DNA of 40,359 bases, taken from positions 1-40,359 of IMG/VR virus record IMGVR_UViG_3300036851_000374; one strand, written 5' to 3'. Under the pieces are notes generated by a model, which did no database searches, had not been told where the DNA came from, and saw only the letters and a program-made list of their open reading frames with translations. Made by a program: the position numbers and the translations under genes. Below are positions 15,647 to 23,133 of this stretch, one piece after another. Positions within the stretch are counted from its first letter, which is position 1; every line of letters starts with the position of its first letter. This DNA comes from a virus.

Positions 15647-15800
15647 GTTGCGGCTACGCGGACAGTGGCGCGTCAGCATTCTCAAGCTGCTGGTCGTAAA
15701 GCGAGGTATAGGGAAACCGGCCTTAGTCGGTACGCGTGTTTGAGCGTGTCAACCGAACTCGTGAAGAAGGCAGTAGGTGCAATTCCTACCCGCAACTCCA
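15647..15800 (+). ncRNA. Oversized tRNA-like RNA with 7-bp acceptor stem, T-arm and encoded CCA
   Basis: GTTGCGG (15647-15653) pairs perfectly with CCGCAAC (15790-15796), followed by T and CCA (15798-15800). A T-arm GTAGG-TGCAATT-CCTAC (15773-15789) joins directly to the 3' acceptor strand. A D-like arm ACGCG/CGCGT and a CAGC/GCTG arm follow the 5' strand. The interior is about 75 bases longer than a tRNA and holds a further hairpin ACCGGC-CTTA-GTCGGT (15716-15731). No normal anticodon arm can be assigned. Together with the upstream pseudo-tRNA it fills the 360-base gap between endolysin and holin candidate. Confidence 0.5.
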
Positions 15801-15857
15801 GTTTTTGGGTAACACCCGCCCAGCGCGGCTCGCTGGAAATTCCGAAAGGAGAAGTAC

Positions 15858-16124
15858 ATGAAAGTGAGCGGATGGAAAGTATTTACCGCAGGACTGGTTT
15901 CGATCTTGACTGGTGTTGCCGGAATGCTCGGCGTCGTTGACGTGGATTGGGCCGCTTTTGGCGAGTCCATGAACACGGCGGTGGCCGGTGTTATGACATT
16001 CTATGGCGTACTCATGATCGTTCTTCGCAAATTCACCACTACCCCGATTTTTACCCCGCCTGAAGAAGTGGTTGTGGAAAATCCCGGCACGCCAGCCGCA
16101 GTCGTCAAGAAGGCTGGTAAGTGA
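15858..16124 (+). CDS. Holin candidate, two-helix membrane protein
   Basis: An 88-residue protein with two probable transmembrane helices (about 8-28 and 40-57) and a Pro/Val/Glu-rich C-terminal tail ending VKKAGK. Small size, two helices and position just downstream of the endolysin fit a holin that would let the GH108 enzyme reach the wall. AAAGGAG before ATG 15858 is a strong ribosome binding site. A slow-pinhole or other membrane role cannot be excluded. Confidence 0.6.
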   Translation: MKVSGWKVFTAGLVSILTGVAGMLGVVDVDWAAFGESMNTAVAGVMTFYGVLMIVLRKFTTTPIFTPPEEVVVENPGTPAAVVKKAGK

Positions 16125-16315
16125 ACTACATCTGGTGGTCGTTTGAAGACGATGAGCATATACGCGCGATATTAAGGCTGCGCGGCTGGCTTAGGTTGTT
16201 TGTGCTCGGCTACTTTGCCGTTATTGCACTTCTTATCCTCACCGGATGCGTGAAAGTTAACCTGATGGACTCCGCTCCACCGGAGACTGACCTAGTAAAG
16301 GAGAAACCGAAATGA
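16121..16315 (+). CDS. Small membrane lipoprotein-like protein
   Basis: A 64-residue protein, GTG start by GTGA overlap with the holin candidate. A hydrophobic helix (about 25-42, LFVLGYFAVIALLILTGC) ends in a lipobox-like LTGC, followed by a short polar tail. The 23-residue stretch before the helix is longer than in usual lipoproteins. It could be an outer-membrane spanin-type subunit or an inner-membrane protein. It overlaps the next lipoprotein gene by ATGA. Confidence 0.5.
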   Translation: MNYIWWSFEDDEHIRAILRLRGWLRLFVLGYFAVIALLILTGCVKVNLMDSAPPETDLVKEKPK

Positions 16316-16662
16316 GACAACTGCAACAATGGTATGCGGCGCTCCTCTTGAGCGCCTTTTTTTTGGTGCTCGCTGGCTGCGGCACGCAACCGCTCTCGCA
16401 GCAAATCAACACTGGCTATGAGGTCACTGAGCAGTACGTTGATCGCACTGAGCGCCTCTACGACGCCAAGGTCATCACCAAGATAGAAGCACAGGCCAGA
16501 GTCGCGCAGGCCAAACGTGCCAAGGCCGGACTGGATGCGGCGCGCGTCGCCTTAGCGTCGTGTATCGATGAAGTCTGTGCCGATGCGCGATCGAAGTTTC
16601 TCGCGGCGCAAATTCTCATGAATGAACTTGAAATGTTTCTCATCGCGAAGGAGCAGAAATGA
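16312..16662 (+). CDS. Lipoprotein, possible spanin component
   Basis: A 116-residue protein with a classical signal peptide and lipobox (LLLSAFFLVLAGC, Cys at about residue 23), followed by a long helical periplasmic domain and two cysteines in the CIDEVC motif. Downstream of endolysin and holin candidate this is the expected place for a spanin pair. The helical, coiled-coil-like body would suit spanning the periplasm. No exact family recognised. Confidence 0.55.
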   Translation: MRQLQQWYAALLLSAFFLVLAGCGTQPLSQQINTGYEVTEQYVDRTERLYDAKVITKIEAQARVAQAKRAKAGLDAARVALASCIDEVCADARSKFLAAQILMNELEMFLIAKEQK

Positions 16663-16868
16663 CGACGACAGGATACACAGCACTTTTTGATTTCATCAGC
16701 GCGATTACGCTGATCGGCCTTCGCGCCAGCGAAGAGAATCGCGACGTATCGCCTGAAGAATTGAAGCAAGCCTCAGATCGGCTCGGCGACAAAATCGCCG
16801 CCTTGGAAGAGAAACTTCAAGCCGAGCCCGCGATTCAGCCCGAGCCACCGCAAACGCCGCAAGCGTGA
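16659..16868 (+). CDS. Small helical hypothetical protein, 69 residues
   Basis: ATG overlaps the lipoprotein stop (ATGA). A moderately hydrophobic N-terminal helix (YTALFDFISAITLIGLRA) is followed by an acidic coiled-coil segment and a Pro-rich tail (QPEPPQTPQA). It probably works with the two preceding lipoproteins. No family recognised. Confidence 0.5.
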   Translation: MTTTGYTALFDFISAITLIGLRASEENRDVSPEELKQASDRLGDKIAALEEKLQAEPAIQPEPPQTPQA

Positions 16869-16869
16869 C

Positions 16870-17076
16870 ATGTTGACCACAGGAGGAACGCCCGAATATT
16901 TTGCTGGGCATTGTATTCACTGTGGAAATATTCATATAGGCATCTGCCCACGAATCAAAGCGATTCACTATCGCCGCGATGGGAGCGTGGAACGTATTGA
17001 ATACCATGAAGCGCAGGAAGGATGCTTTCAGGAGTCATTGCCGCCGATGACTACTGGCGGCCATCCGCCAATATGA
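16870..17076 (+). CDS. Small zinc-ribbon-like protein, 68 residues
   Basis: ATG one base after the previous stop. The motif HCIHCGNIHIGICPRIKAIHY holds three cysteines and several histidines arranged like a zinc knuckle; the sequence then reads RRDGSVERIEYHE. Phages carry many such small zinc-ribbon proteins of unknown role. The stop overlaps the next ATG (17073). Confidence 0.5.
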   Translation: MLTTGGTPEYFAGHCIHCGNIHIGICPRIKAIHYRRDGSVERIEYHEAQEGCFQESLPPMTTGGHPPI

Positions 17077-17276
17077 GACAGCGAATCACGATCCCACGCG
17101 GGGCGCGCGTGAGCCAGGACTTTTGTTCGTTCCGGTGGCCAGGCCCATACGAAGCAGACACCGAGTTCGAGGCTGAAGTTTACCGCGACTGCGTTCGCTG
17201 CGTGCCTCCAGGCTATGCCCTGCGTGGGTACTCCTTTGATGGCAGTGCTGCGGTTTACATTCACCGATCGACTTAG
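17073..17276 (+). CDS. Hypothetical protein, 67 residues
   Basis: ATG 17073 is chosen over upstream in-frame starts because it overlaps the previous stop as ATGA. The product begins MRQRITIPRGARVSQDF and has a CVRC pair and many aromatic residues. No family recognised. Confidence 0.5.
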   Translation: MRQRITIPRGARVSQDFCSFRWPGPYEADTEFEAEVYRDCVRCVPPGYALRGYSFDGSAAVYIHRST

Positions 17277-17279
17277 AAA

Positions 17280-17378
17280 ATGAAACGCCTCCTCTTTTGG
17301 CTGCTCGCGATTCTCGGGTCAGCCTCGTTCTTTTTGGCGTTCTGGCTGCCGCTTCTTGCGCTGATGAATCCGAGGTGA
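17280..17378 (+). CDS. 32-residue single-helix membrane peptide
   Basis: ATG 17280 to TGA 17376-17378 encodes MKRLLFWLLAILGSASFFLA followed by FWLPLLALMNPR. It has a basic start, then one long hydrophobic helix, with only 3 bases before and 7 bases after to its neighbours. It could be a small membrane peptide of the lysis block or a leader-type peptide. There is no strong ribosome binding site apart from purine-rich GAAAA. Confidence 0.45.
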   Translation: MKRLLFWLLAILGSASFFLAFWLPLLALMNPR

Positions 17379-17385
17379 CGCGGGC

Positions 17386-20241
17386 ATGACGAATCGAACC
17401 GTCACCTTCCCAGAAACCATCGCCAGCAAAATGAATTTGATGGTCTCTGGCGACAAATTGACTGTCAATCCAGGGATATATCGCGAGCAGGTTAATCCCA
17501 AATCAGAAATTGAAATCGTGATGACGGATGGCGCCATGATCAAAGGCTCCAACGTTGTCACTGGCTGGACCACAGAGAGCGGCGGCCGTTTTTCAAAAAG
17601 CCCGTGGACGACCAACAGCCAGCAGGTATTTGTTGACGGCGTTCCGCTAAGACAGATCGGCGGGGTTACGCATAGCAGCTACAGCCATCCTAATTTGCCG
17701 CCAGTGTGGTCATCTTCTGGCGTTACTGGTGTGTGGCCGGGGCGGGTTGCTGGCGACGAGAACAGCATGGCGTTCGGCGATTTTCATTACGACATCGCCG
17801 CGCAAAAGCTGTGGATCAAACCGACTGGCGGCATCGCCGGGAAGACGATCGAGGTTTCCGTGCGAAGTTTCATCATGAATGCCGACAACATTCATGATGT
17901 CATCTGGCGCGGCGGGGAAATTTTGCATTCGAATCAAACTGCGACTGGACAAAGCAGTTCGTTTCGGATCATCGGCGATCGCTGGTTTGTTGATGGGCTA
18001 CGCTCCACCGACATGGATCATGCGTGCTTCGCCCATCGCGGCAATGATTCGGAGATTAGCAATTGTAAATTTTTGTTGGGGGGGTTATTCGGAGCGATAG
18101 GTTCCGGGAGAAACAATTACATTCACCACAATGAATACAGTTTTTGCAACACGCGCGGCTTTAGCGCCGCATGGGGCGCCGGTGGATTCAAGACCATCGG
18201 CGCTTCCCAACTCGATGGTATCTCTGGGATGGTTCGCGGGCGCTTTGAATTCAACGAAGCTTATGAAAATGCAGGTCCAGGATTCTGGTGGGACACGAAT
18301 CAACAAACGGTCTCGCCCGATTTCAACATCATCAAAGGCAACAAATCCGCTTACAACACATTGGATGGGTTCTTCTACGAGATCAGCACTCGAGGGAAAT
18401 TCATCGACAACTATGCTTGGGCCAATGGCTGGCAGGGAATAGATTGTAATGGCCGGGATTGCATCATCGAACATAATTTGGTTGCCTATAACGCTAGGCG
18501 CACGATCCAAATCTCGCTCGATACTCGGCTCACTCCAATAAACAATACTTCGCGCTATAACCTCATCGCTTGGAACAATATCGCCAATCCAGCGGGCAAC
18601 CCGATAGGCGCGCCCGATCATGATTACACGCTCGCGGCATCCACTTATCCGGTAGTAAGCAATTTCAATTTGTGGGTAGAAACCTCGGGCCTGCCGATTT
18701 TGGCCGTGCAGGGAGAAGGCTCGCGTTCAGGCGTTGCCGCTTTCTGTTTGTGGACTGGCAAAGACTGCGGATCGTGGGATGAGGTGCTCGCTATCCCCCC
18801 GTCCATCGCCAACGCGATTGCCGCCAAATCTAGAAATATCGATTGGACTCCGCTTTTCGATCTCGCCAATACCATCAATCCGAGCAATCCGCCAGGCCCA
18901 AGCCAAAGCGCCCCGGCATCACCGCCACTCGCCCCGACCGGACTCATCGCTATCTCGGGCCAGGATGTCACCGTACCGCTCAGTTGGAATGCCTCTGCGG
19001 GTGCGACGAGTTATCGACTCAAACGCGCTTCAACATCTGGTGGCCCATATCCTTTCCAAAAAATAGTTACTACGACAAGCACAACAAGCACCGGTCTGAC
19101 CAATGGAGAGACGTATTTCTATGTCGTCACGGCGATAAATGCCAATGGCGAATCGGCGGATTCCAATGAAGTCTCAGCAACTCCAGCAGCACCACCACCA
19201 CCATCCCCATCGGCGCCGACAGGATTAGAGGCAACGGCGGGCAATGGTGAAGTCAGCCTCGCATGGAATGCTGCGGCGGGGGAGCCCACGAGTTATACCG
19301 TCAAATATGGCACGGCGAATGGCGGCCCCTATCCCAACACGATTCCGGGGATTATCACAACGAGCCGACTAGTCACCGGCCTCGTCAATAATACGCCGCA
19401 TTATTTTGTTGTCAGCGCGAGCAACGCAGGCGGCGAATCACCGAATTCATCGCAAGTGAGCGCGACACCTGTAGCACCCGTAGTCCAGCCGCCAGCCGCG
19501 CCGACTGGGCTCAATATCGAGCCGCACGATCAAGCTCTAAGCGCAACTTGGAATGCGTCGCCGACAGCGCTTTCGTACACGGTGAAATGGGGTACGGCCG
19601 CTGGCGGACCTTATCCCAATTCGCAAAGCGGGATTACTGATACAGTCTTTTTGATCGCGAACTTAAGTAATGGCGTCACTTATCGCGTCGTTGTTTCGGC
19701 ATCCAACGCCGATGGCGAATCAGCGAATTCAAACGAATTTGCGGCAACGCCAGAACCGACTCCACAGGCGCCGCAACCGCCGACCAATCTTTTCGCGATC
19801 GCCGGCGATGGCGAAGTCATTGTTGGTTGGAACGGCGCTGAAGGGGCATTGAGCTATTCGTTAAAATGGGGCACGCAGCAAGGCGGACCCTATCCAGAGG
19901 CCATCAACGATATCACCATCACCGCGCGCACCGTGCAGGGCCTGCAAAACGGAATTCTGCACTTTTTCGTCGTCTCCGCGATCAACGATAATGGCGAGAG
20001 TTTGAATTCCGCCGAAGTATCAGCAACTCCGCAGGCGCCGCCGCCCGAGCCCGAACCTGAAGAAGAAGAACAGGAGGTCATCAAGCTCAAAACCGGGGTG
20101 CAACAGATCATCACCGCGCTCAATGGCTTGGTCAACAGCCGAGCCGCTTGGCGGGAATTGAATGGGCGATTACGTGGGATTTGGAGCGTGCTGAAAGAGC
20201 TGATCAATGCTCGTCAGTTTGCCCATCGTCGGGTTTCGTAA
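17386..20241 (+). CDS. Right-handed beta-helix protein with four FN3 domains
   Basis: A 951-residue protein. Residues about 15-430 show the repeated short-strand pattern of a right-handed parallel beta-helix (pectate-lyase-like), with many Asn/Gly turns such as FEFNEAYENAGPGFWWDTNQ. Four fibronectin III repeats follow (about 511-600, 609-695, 703-788, 794-885), each with a GGPYP motif; then come an acidic EPEPEEEEQE linker and a helical C-terminus. No signal peptide. Likely a polysaccharide-binding or -degrading tailspike or a structural decoration protein, although it lies after the lysis genes. Confidence 0.7.
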   Translation: MTNRTVTFPETIASKMNLMVSGDKLTVNPGIYREQVNPKSEIEIVMTDGAMIKGSNVVTGWTTESGGRFSKSPWTTNSQQVFVDGVPLRQIGGVTHSSYSHPNLPPVWSSSGVTGVWPGRVAGDENSMAFGDFHYDIAAQKLWIKPTGGIAGKTIEVSVRSFIMNADNIHDVIWRGGEILHSNQTATGQSSSFRIIGDRWFVDGLRSTDMDHACFAHRGNDSEISNCKFLLGGLFGAIGSGRNNYIHHNEYSFCNTRGFSAAWGAGGFKTIGASQLDGISGMVRGRFEFNEAYENAGPGFWWDTNQQTVSPDFNIIKGNKSAYNTLDGFFYEISTRGKFIDNYAWANGWQGIDCNGRDCIIEHNLVAYNARRTIQISLDTRLTPINNTSRYNLIAWNNIANPAGNPIGAPDHDYTLAASTYPVVSNFNLWVETSGLPILAVQGEGSRSGVAAFCLWTGKDCGSWDEVLAIPPSIANAIAAKSRNIDWTPLFDLANTINPSNPPGPSQSAPASPPLAPTGLIAISGQDVTVPLSWNASAGATSYRLKRASTSGGPYPFQKIVTTTSTTSTGLTNGETYFYVVTAINANGESADSNEVSATPAAPPPPSPSAPTGLEATAGNGEVSLAWNAAAGEPTSYTVKYGTANGGPYPNTIPGIITTSRLVTGLVNNTPHYFVVSASNAGGESPNSSQVSATPVAPVVQPPAAPTGLNIEPHDQALSATWNASPTALSYTVKWGTAAGGPYPNSQSGITDTVFLIANLSNGVTYRVVVSASNADGESANSNEFAATPEPTPQAPQPPTNLFAIAGDGEVIVGWNGAEGALSYSLKWGTQQGGPYPEAINDITITARTVQGLQNGILHFFVVSAINDNGESLNSAEVSATPQAPPPEPEPEEEEQEVIKLKTGVQQIITALNGLVNSRAAWRELNGRLRGIWSVLKELINARQFAHRRVS

Positions 20242-20422
20242 CGGTCAAAGATTCGATTTCAGTTTCCAGCGGCACATCGCGCCATTCACCCGGCTCATTG
20301 TAGGGCGGCTGCAATGCGTGCCATTGCTGCAATACTTTCTGCCGAGTGGTTAGCAATTCGTTGCCTGGAAAATCATACAAGGTCTCTCGCATGATCCAGC
20401 GGAGTTTGGTAGTTGGCGTCAT
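20204..20422 (-). CDS. Hypothetical protein, last gene of the leftward operon
   Basis: A 72-residue protein (MTPTTKLRWIMRETLYDFPG...) with a W.ALQPPYNEPGEWRDVPLE segment typical of small phage early proteins. It overlaps its upstream neighbour by ATGA. Its 3' end overlaps the convergent beta-helix gene by 38 bases, and no intrinsic terminator is visible between the two operons. Confidence 0.55.
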   Translation of the reverse strand: MTPTTKLRWIMRETLYDFPGNELLTTRQKVLQQWHALQPPYNEPGEWRDVPLETEIESLTVTKPDDGQTDEH

Positions 20423-20763
20423 TTTTCAAGCGCTGCGCGGAGTCGCGCGGCGGCATTGGTCACGGGCTTATAACGCCATGACAGGCGATTCGGCCAATTG
20501 AAAACGCCGACGGTGGCCGCTACGAGCTCAGCGAATGACATGCTCATGGCTTTGCGCTCGTTTTCTCCGCGCAGTTGTTGATTGAATACGGTACGGCCGC
20601 GTCTGATCGCAGCCCATGCGTCATCATCCCCCGGCTCACCCAGATCAATGCGCAACCGACCGCGCTTGTAGATGACGAAGATTCTGCGATCATCGTCGGT
20701 GTAGCCCTCCCATTGCGAAGGCCATGATTTCGAATGGCGCCAGACTTCGGTGACAGTGATCAT
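20419..20763 (-). CDS. Hypothetical protein, 114 residues
   Basis: Begins MITVTEVWRHSKSWPSQWEG, with a beta-rich N-terminal half and a helical C-terminal half ending AAARLRAALEK. ATGA overlaps on both sides. No family recognised; lies at the distal end of the early operon with other small genes. Confidence 0.55.
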   Translation of the reverse strand: MITVTEVWRHSKSWPSQWEGYTDDDRRIFVIYKRGRLRIDLGEPGDDDAWAAIRRGRTVFNQQLRGENERKAMSMSFAELVAATVGVFNWPNRLSWRYKPVTNAAARLRAALEK

Positions 20764-20990
20764 TCGTCTTTCGGAATGCCCTTGTACTTAGTGTCAAACC
20801 CAGCCCTAGCCATGCGCTTAGTTAGGGAATCTTCCGGCCCCTCTACCTCGCACCAGTGGGTTGGCTCGTCATACGGAAGATAATCCCATCCGTACTTCGG
20901 GCAGAACCATACTCTCGCCCAACTTTCACCGAGCCATACTAGGTAATAGTCCTCCTCTTTCGGTTTCTCGCTAATCGGTTTCCAGTTCAT
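20760..20990 (-). CDS. DUF551-like small protein
   Basis: A 76-residue protein starting MNWKPISEKPKEEDYYLVWL, the W.PIS..P.....VLVW pattern of DUF551 proteins common in phage early regions. Start 20990 is fixed by ATGA overlap with the 51-residue membrane gene upstream; a longer in-frame extension would run through that gene. Function of DUF551 unknown. Confidence 0.65.
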   Translation of the reverse strand: MNWKPISEKPKEEDYYLVWLGESWARVWFCPKYGWDYLPYDEPTHWCEVEGPEDSLTKRMARAGFDTKYKGIPKDE

Positions 20991-21142
20991 AGTAGCCGTC
21001 TTATTTCCAATAGAACATCTGGCTTCCACATAATAAGCAATCCTGTAATTAGTCCCATCAGCCAACAGAAGACGCCAAATCTAACCGTATCTGTGACTAA
21101 CCACAGCAGTCCCGATGCGTAATAGTTAGCAATTGTCGTCAT
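20987..21142 (-). CDS. 51-residue membrane protein
   Basis: ATG at 21142, stop at 20987; ATGA overlaps with both neighbours make it convincing despite its size. MTTIANYYASGLLWLVTDTV is followed by one or two hydrophobic helices (about 9-18 and 22-38), then a basic end. Unknown function. Confidence 0.6.
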   Translation of the reverse strand: MTTIANYYASGLLWLVTDTVRFGVFCWLMGLITGLLIMWKPDVLLEIRRLL

Positions 21143-21492
21143 TCCTTCCCCTCCAGCACTCTGCTGATAATGCCTGCGCGTTCCAGATGGTACATTCCTC
21201 GCGTACTTTGTTTCTCGTGATGCTCCTTCTCCGCCACGAGGGCGGCGCGGAGACGTTCCACTTCAACCTGAGCTGTTTGTAGATCGTCTGTGAGCCGTTG
21301 CTTCTCTCTGGCACATTTGAACGCTTCGTTTTGCCATTCTCTGGCGGCGAGTCGCGCTGCGTCTCTTGCTTTGTTGGCGGTTTCCAGCGCCTCGCTGTCG
21401 GCGAGGAGGGCTTGCAGAAGTTCTGTCTCGACCATCCAATTTCCACAATTAGGATCAGACGCTATGGCGTTACGCAACTCAGCGCGGGTCAT
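21139..21492 (-). CDS. Coiled-coil hypothetical protein, 117 residues
   Basis: Begins MTRAELRNAIASDPNCGNWM, then a long Ala/Glu/Lys-rich coiled coil (about 25-95) and HHEKQSTRGMYHLERAG. ATGA overlaps on both sides. A similar layout is seen in many small phage proteins of unknown role. Confidence 0.6.
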   Translation of the reverse strand: MTRAELRNAIASDPNCGNWMVETELLQALLADSEALETANKARDAARLAAREWQNEAFKCAREKQRLTDDLQTAQVEVERLRAALVAEKEHHEKQSTRGMYHLERAGIISRVLEGKE

Positions 21493-21686
21493 TTCCCCTC
21501 CCTCGCCTTATCCACCGCAGCGTCGGCTTGGGCTTTGGTGCATTCGGCCAATTCACTATTTATTGTCAGTTCAAATTCCTTTCCACGCGGACAGAATATT
21601 TCAATTTGAAACAACCTCATCGCAATATAGCGCCAGCGCTCGGCATCTTCTATCAAATGGCCTAACTCTTCCGCGCTCATATTCAT
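21489..21686 (-). CDS. Small protein, paralogue of the next upstream gene
   Basis: A 65-residue protein carrying DAERWRYIAMRLFQ and TKAQADAAVDKAREGK. The neighbouring gene 21689-21904 carries DAERWRWIAPRLAQ and TKAQADAAVDEARTKE, so the two are tandem paralogues. Three close in-frame ATGs exist (21692, 21686, 21680). The middle one is preferred because GGAGG lies about 6 bases before it; the first overlaps the neighbour's stop by ATGA and is also possible. Confidence 0.6.
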   Translation of the reverse strand: MNMSAEELGHLIEDAERWRYIAMRLFQIEIFCPRGKEFELTINSELAECTKAQADAAVDKAREGK

Positions 21687-21688
21687 GT

Positions 21689-21904
21689 TCATCCCTCCTC
21701 CTTGGTGCGAGCCTCATCCACTGCAGCGTCGGCTTGGGCTTTGGTGATTAACGGATTGGCAACAGCGTCGTCCATATAGATATATGGGACGTGGGTATCC
21801 TCATCAAAATCTAAGACAACCTGCGCCAGTCTCGGCGCAATCCAGCGCCAGCGCTCGGCATCGGCTATTACAGCGGCTCTTTCTTCCCATTGGTCAATGC
21901 TCAT
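21689..21904 (-). CDS. Small protein, tandem paralogue
   Basis: A 71-residue protein starting MSIDQWEERAAVIADAERWR. ATG 21904 is chosen by ATGA overlap with the gene upstream. It shares two blocks with its downstream neighbour (DAERWR.IA.RL.Q and TKAQADAAVD.AR), separated by a variable beta-like middle. Function unknown; similar short sequences recur in phage early regions. Confidence 0.6.
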   Translation of the reverse strand: MSIDQWEERAAVIADAERWRWIAPRLAQVVLDFDEDTHVPYIYMDDAVANPLITKAQADAAVDEARTKEEG

Positions 21905-22194
21905 TCTCCCACCTTCATCTCGCGAATTGCTTCGGCGCATTGACTGGCTGTTCCATGTACGCGAACTCCATCAGCTTCTACGCGGACGACGTGCTGATGT
22001 TCAGCGATTTCGTCGCACACCTTCACGCACCTTTCTTTCATCGCGGCCTCGGCCTCGGCGACGGCTTGCCTAAGTTGAGAGCTAGCCCAGATTTCAAACT
22101 GGAGAAAGTGCATACCGAATTCGTCTTTACACAACTTCATCAACTCAGACGGCATTGAACTAAGTTCTAGCAGGCGTTCATCTGTCAGCGGCAT
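21901..22194 (-). CDS. Hypothetical helical protein, 97 residues
   Basis: MPLTDERLLELSSMPSELMK opens the protein; the middle AVAEAEAAMKERCVKVCDEI is helical and carries a Cys-x3-Cys pair, and the end resembles CAEAIREMKV, common in small phage proteins. It overlaps the 51-residue gene upstream by 10 bases and the paralogue downstream by ATGA. Function unknown. Confidence 0.6.
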   Translation of the reverse strand: MPLTDERLLELSSMPSELMKLCKDEFGMHFLQFEIWASSQLRQAVAEAEAAMKERCVKVCDEIAEHQHVVRVEADGVRVHGTASQCAEAIREMKVGE

Positions 22195-22340
22195 CCTTCT
22201 CTCCTTCTTTCGATCTCTAGCGCGTACTTCTGGGCTAATTGTTCTGCTTCATACCCATCGCGCAACGGCTCTATGTATCCGTCATCGTGTAGAGCCTCGT
22301 AGGTTTCATATTCCCTGTTCCAGTAGATGCGAACTACCAT
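22185..22340 (-). CDS. 51-residue hypothetical protein
   Basis: ATG at 22340 with the Shine-Dalgarno AGGAG at 22346-22350. The product begins MVVRIYWNREYETYEALHDD and continues with an acidic/aromatic helix ending RRREGCR. The stop lies 10 bases inside the next gene. Good ribosome binding site and tight packing support it. Confidence 0.6.
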   Translation of the reverse strand: MVVRIYWNREYETYEALHDDGYIEPLRDGYEAEQLAQKYALEIERRREGCR

Positions 22341-22363
22341 TCTTCTCTCCTAAAAAGCCTCCA

Positions 22364-22475
22364 GCTTGGTGCTAGCCCGTCACTATGGGAAGTCAATTTA
22401 TCTGGCTACGCTTTCCGTATCGCTGGGCGGCAAAATTACCCCGTTGACTCGATCTTTCGATCCGCAGCACCAAGC
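22364..22475 (-). ncRNA. Structured RNA element between the J-domain gene and the next small gene
   Basis: On the minus strand GCTTGGTGCT (22475-22466) pairs perfectly with AGCACCAAGC (22373-22364), closing a 112-base domain. Inside are a GATC-GAAA-GATC hairpin with a GNRA loop and an AGTCAA/TTGACT helix enclosing a further TACG/CGTA hairpin. A T5 tract follows at 22356-22352, close to the ribosome binding site of the next gene. It fills one of the very few gaps in the operon. It could be a cis-regulator or a processed small RNA; no known riboswitch class is recognised. Confidence 0.5.
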
Positions 22476-22485
22476 CTTTGGCAAC

Positions 22486-23133
22486 TCATTGCAATTCCGC
22501 GCGCGCCTGTTTGAGCGCGGCATTGAGTTCTGCCATCCTTTCGTCGGAGCCGCCGCGGTCAGGATGGTACTCGCTTGCTCTTTCGCGGTAGATGTTTTTC
22601 ACGGCGTCGAAATCGCGCACATCAGACTTGATGCCCAAAGTAGCGCGCCAATCGCGTGGCGTCTCTGGATTTGGGAGTGCCGTGAATCCGGTAAACGCAC
22701 GGTCGAGAATCTGTGCTCCCCCATGCCGCTCGATTGCGCGCATTGCGTCAAGTGTCGCAGCAACGGCTGCGAGGTTGTCAGCAACGCGCCAGTAAAGATC
22801 AATGGCCATCACCTTCGTCTCGCCTTTGCTTATGGTCCAGTAGACGGCGACACCAGGATCGGCTGGCTCCGGCTGATTTGATCGCGGTAGTCCATCCAAA
22901 CGCAGCGCTAAATTGGTCGAGATCACGCAATCGTCGCGCTCGATTTTCATCATGCGCAACTCCTTTAGGACGCGCTCGGTTGCATCGGCGATAGTCAGAT
23001 CTTTGGTCTGGGACCAACTACCGCCGAGGCTATAATACTGACGTTCCTTTTTGTTGAATCGGCCAGACGTGCGATCAGCCGCCGGCGTGCGCGGCCATCC
23101 TTGCGGCCATTGAAGAGGATGGGCTGTAATCAT
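22486..23133 (-). CDS. J-domain (DnaJ-like) phage protein
   Basis: A 215-residue protein. The N-terminal MITAHPLQWPQGWPRT and RFNKKERQYYSLGGSW blocks are typical of a phage family whose C-terminus is a J domain; here residues about 165-213 contain the HPD motif (SEYHPDRGGSDERMAELN). J proteins recruit and stimulate host DnaK, which several phages use for replication. Start 23133 is fixed by ATGA overlap with the upstream gene. Isolated J domains without the Gly/Phe and zinc regions are normal for this phage family. Confidence 0.75.
   Translation of the reverse strand: MITAHPLQWPQGWPRTPAADRTSGRFNKKERQYYSLGGSWSQTKDLTIADATERVLKELRMMKIERDDCVISTNLALRLDGLPRSNQPEPADPGVAVYWTISKGETKVMAIDLYWRVADNLAAVAATLDAMRAIERHGGAQILDRAFTGFTALPNPETPRDWRATLGIKSDVRDFDAVKNIYRERASEYHPDRGGSDERMAELNAALKQARAELQ

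Noticed and set aside
15647-15800. Group I intron inside a tRNA
   Set aside because: The interior is about 75 bases longer than a tRNA, too short for a group I core, and no P7/P3 elements are seen.
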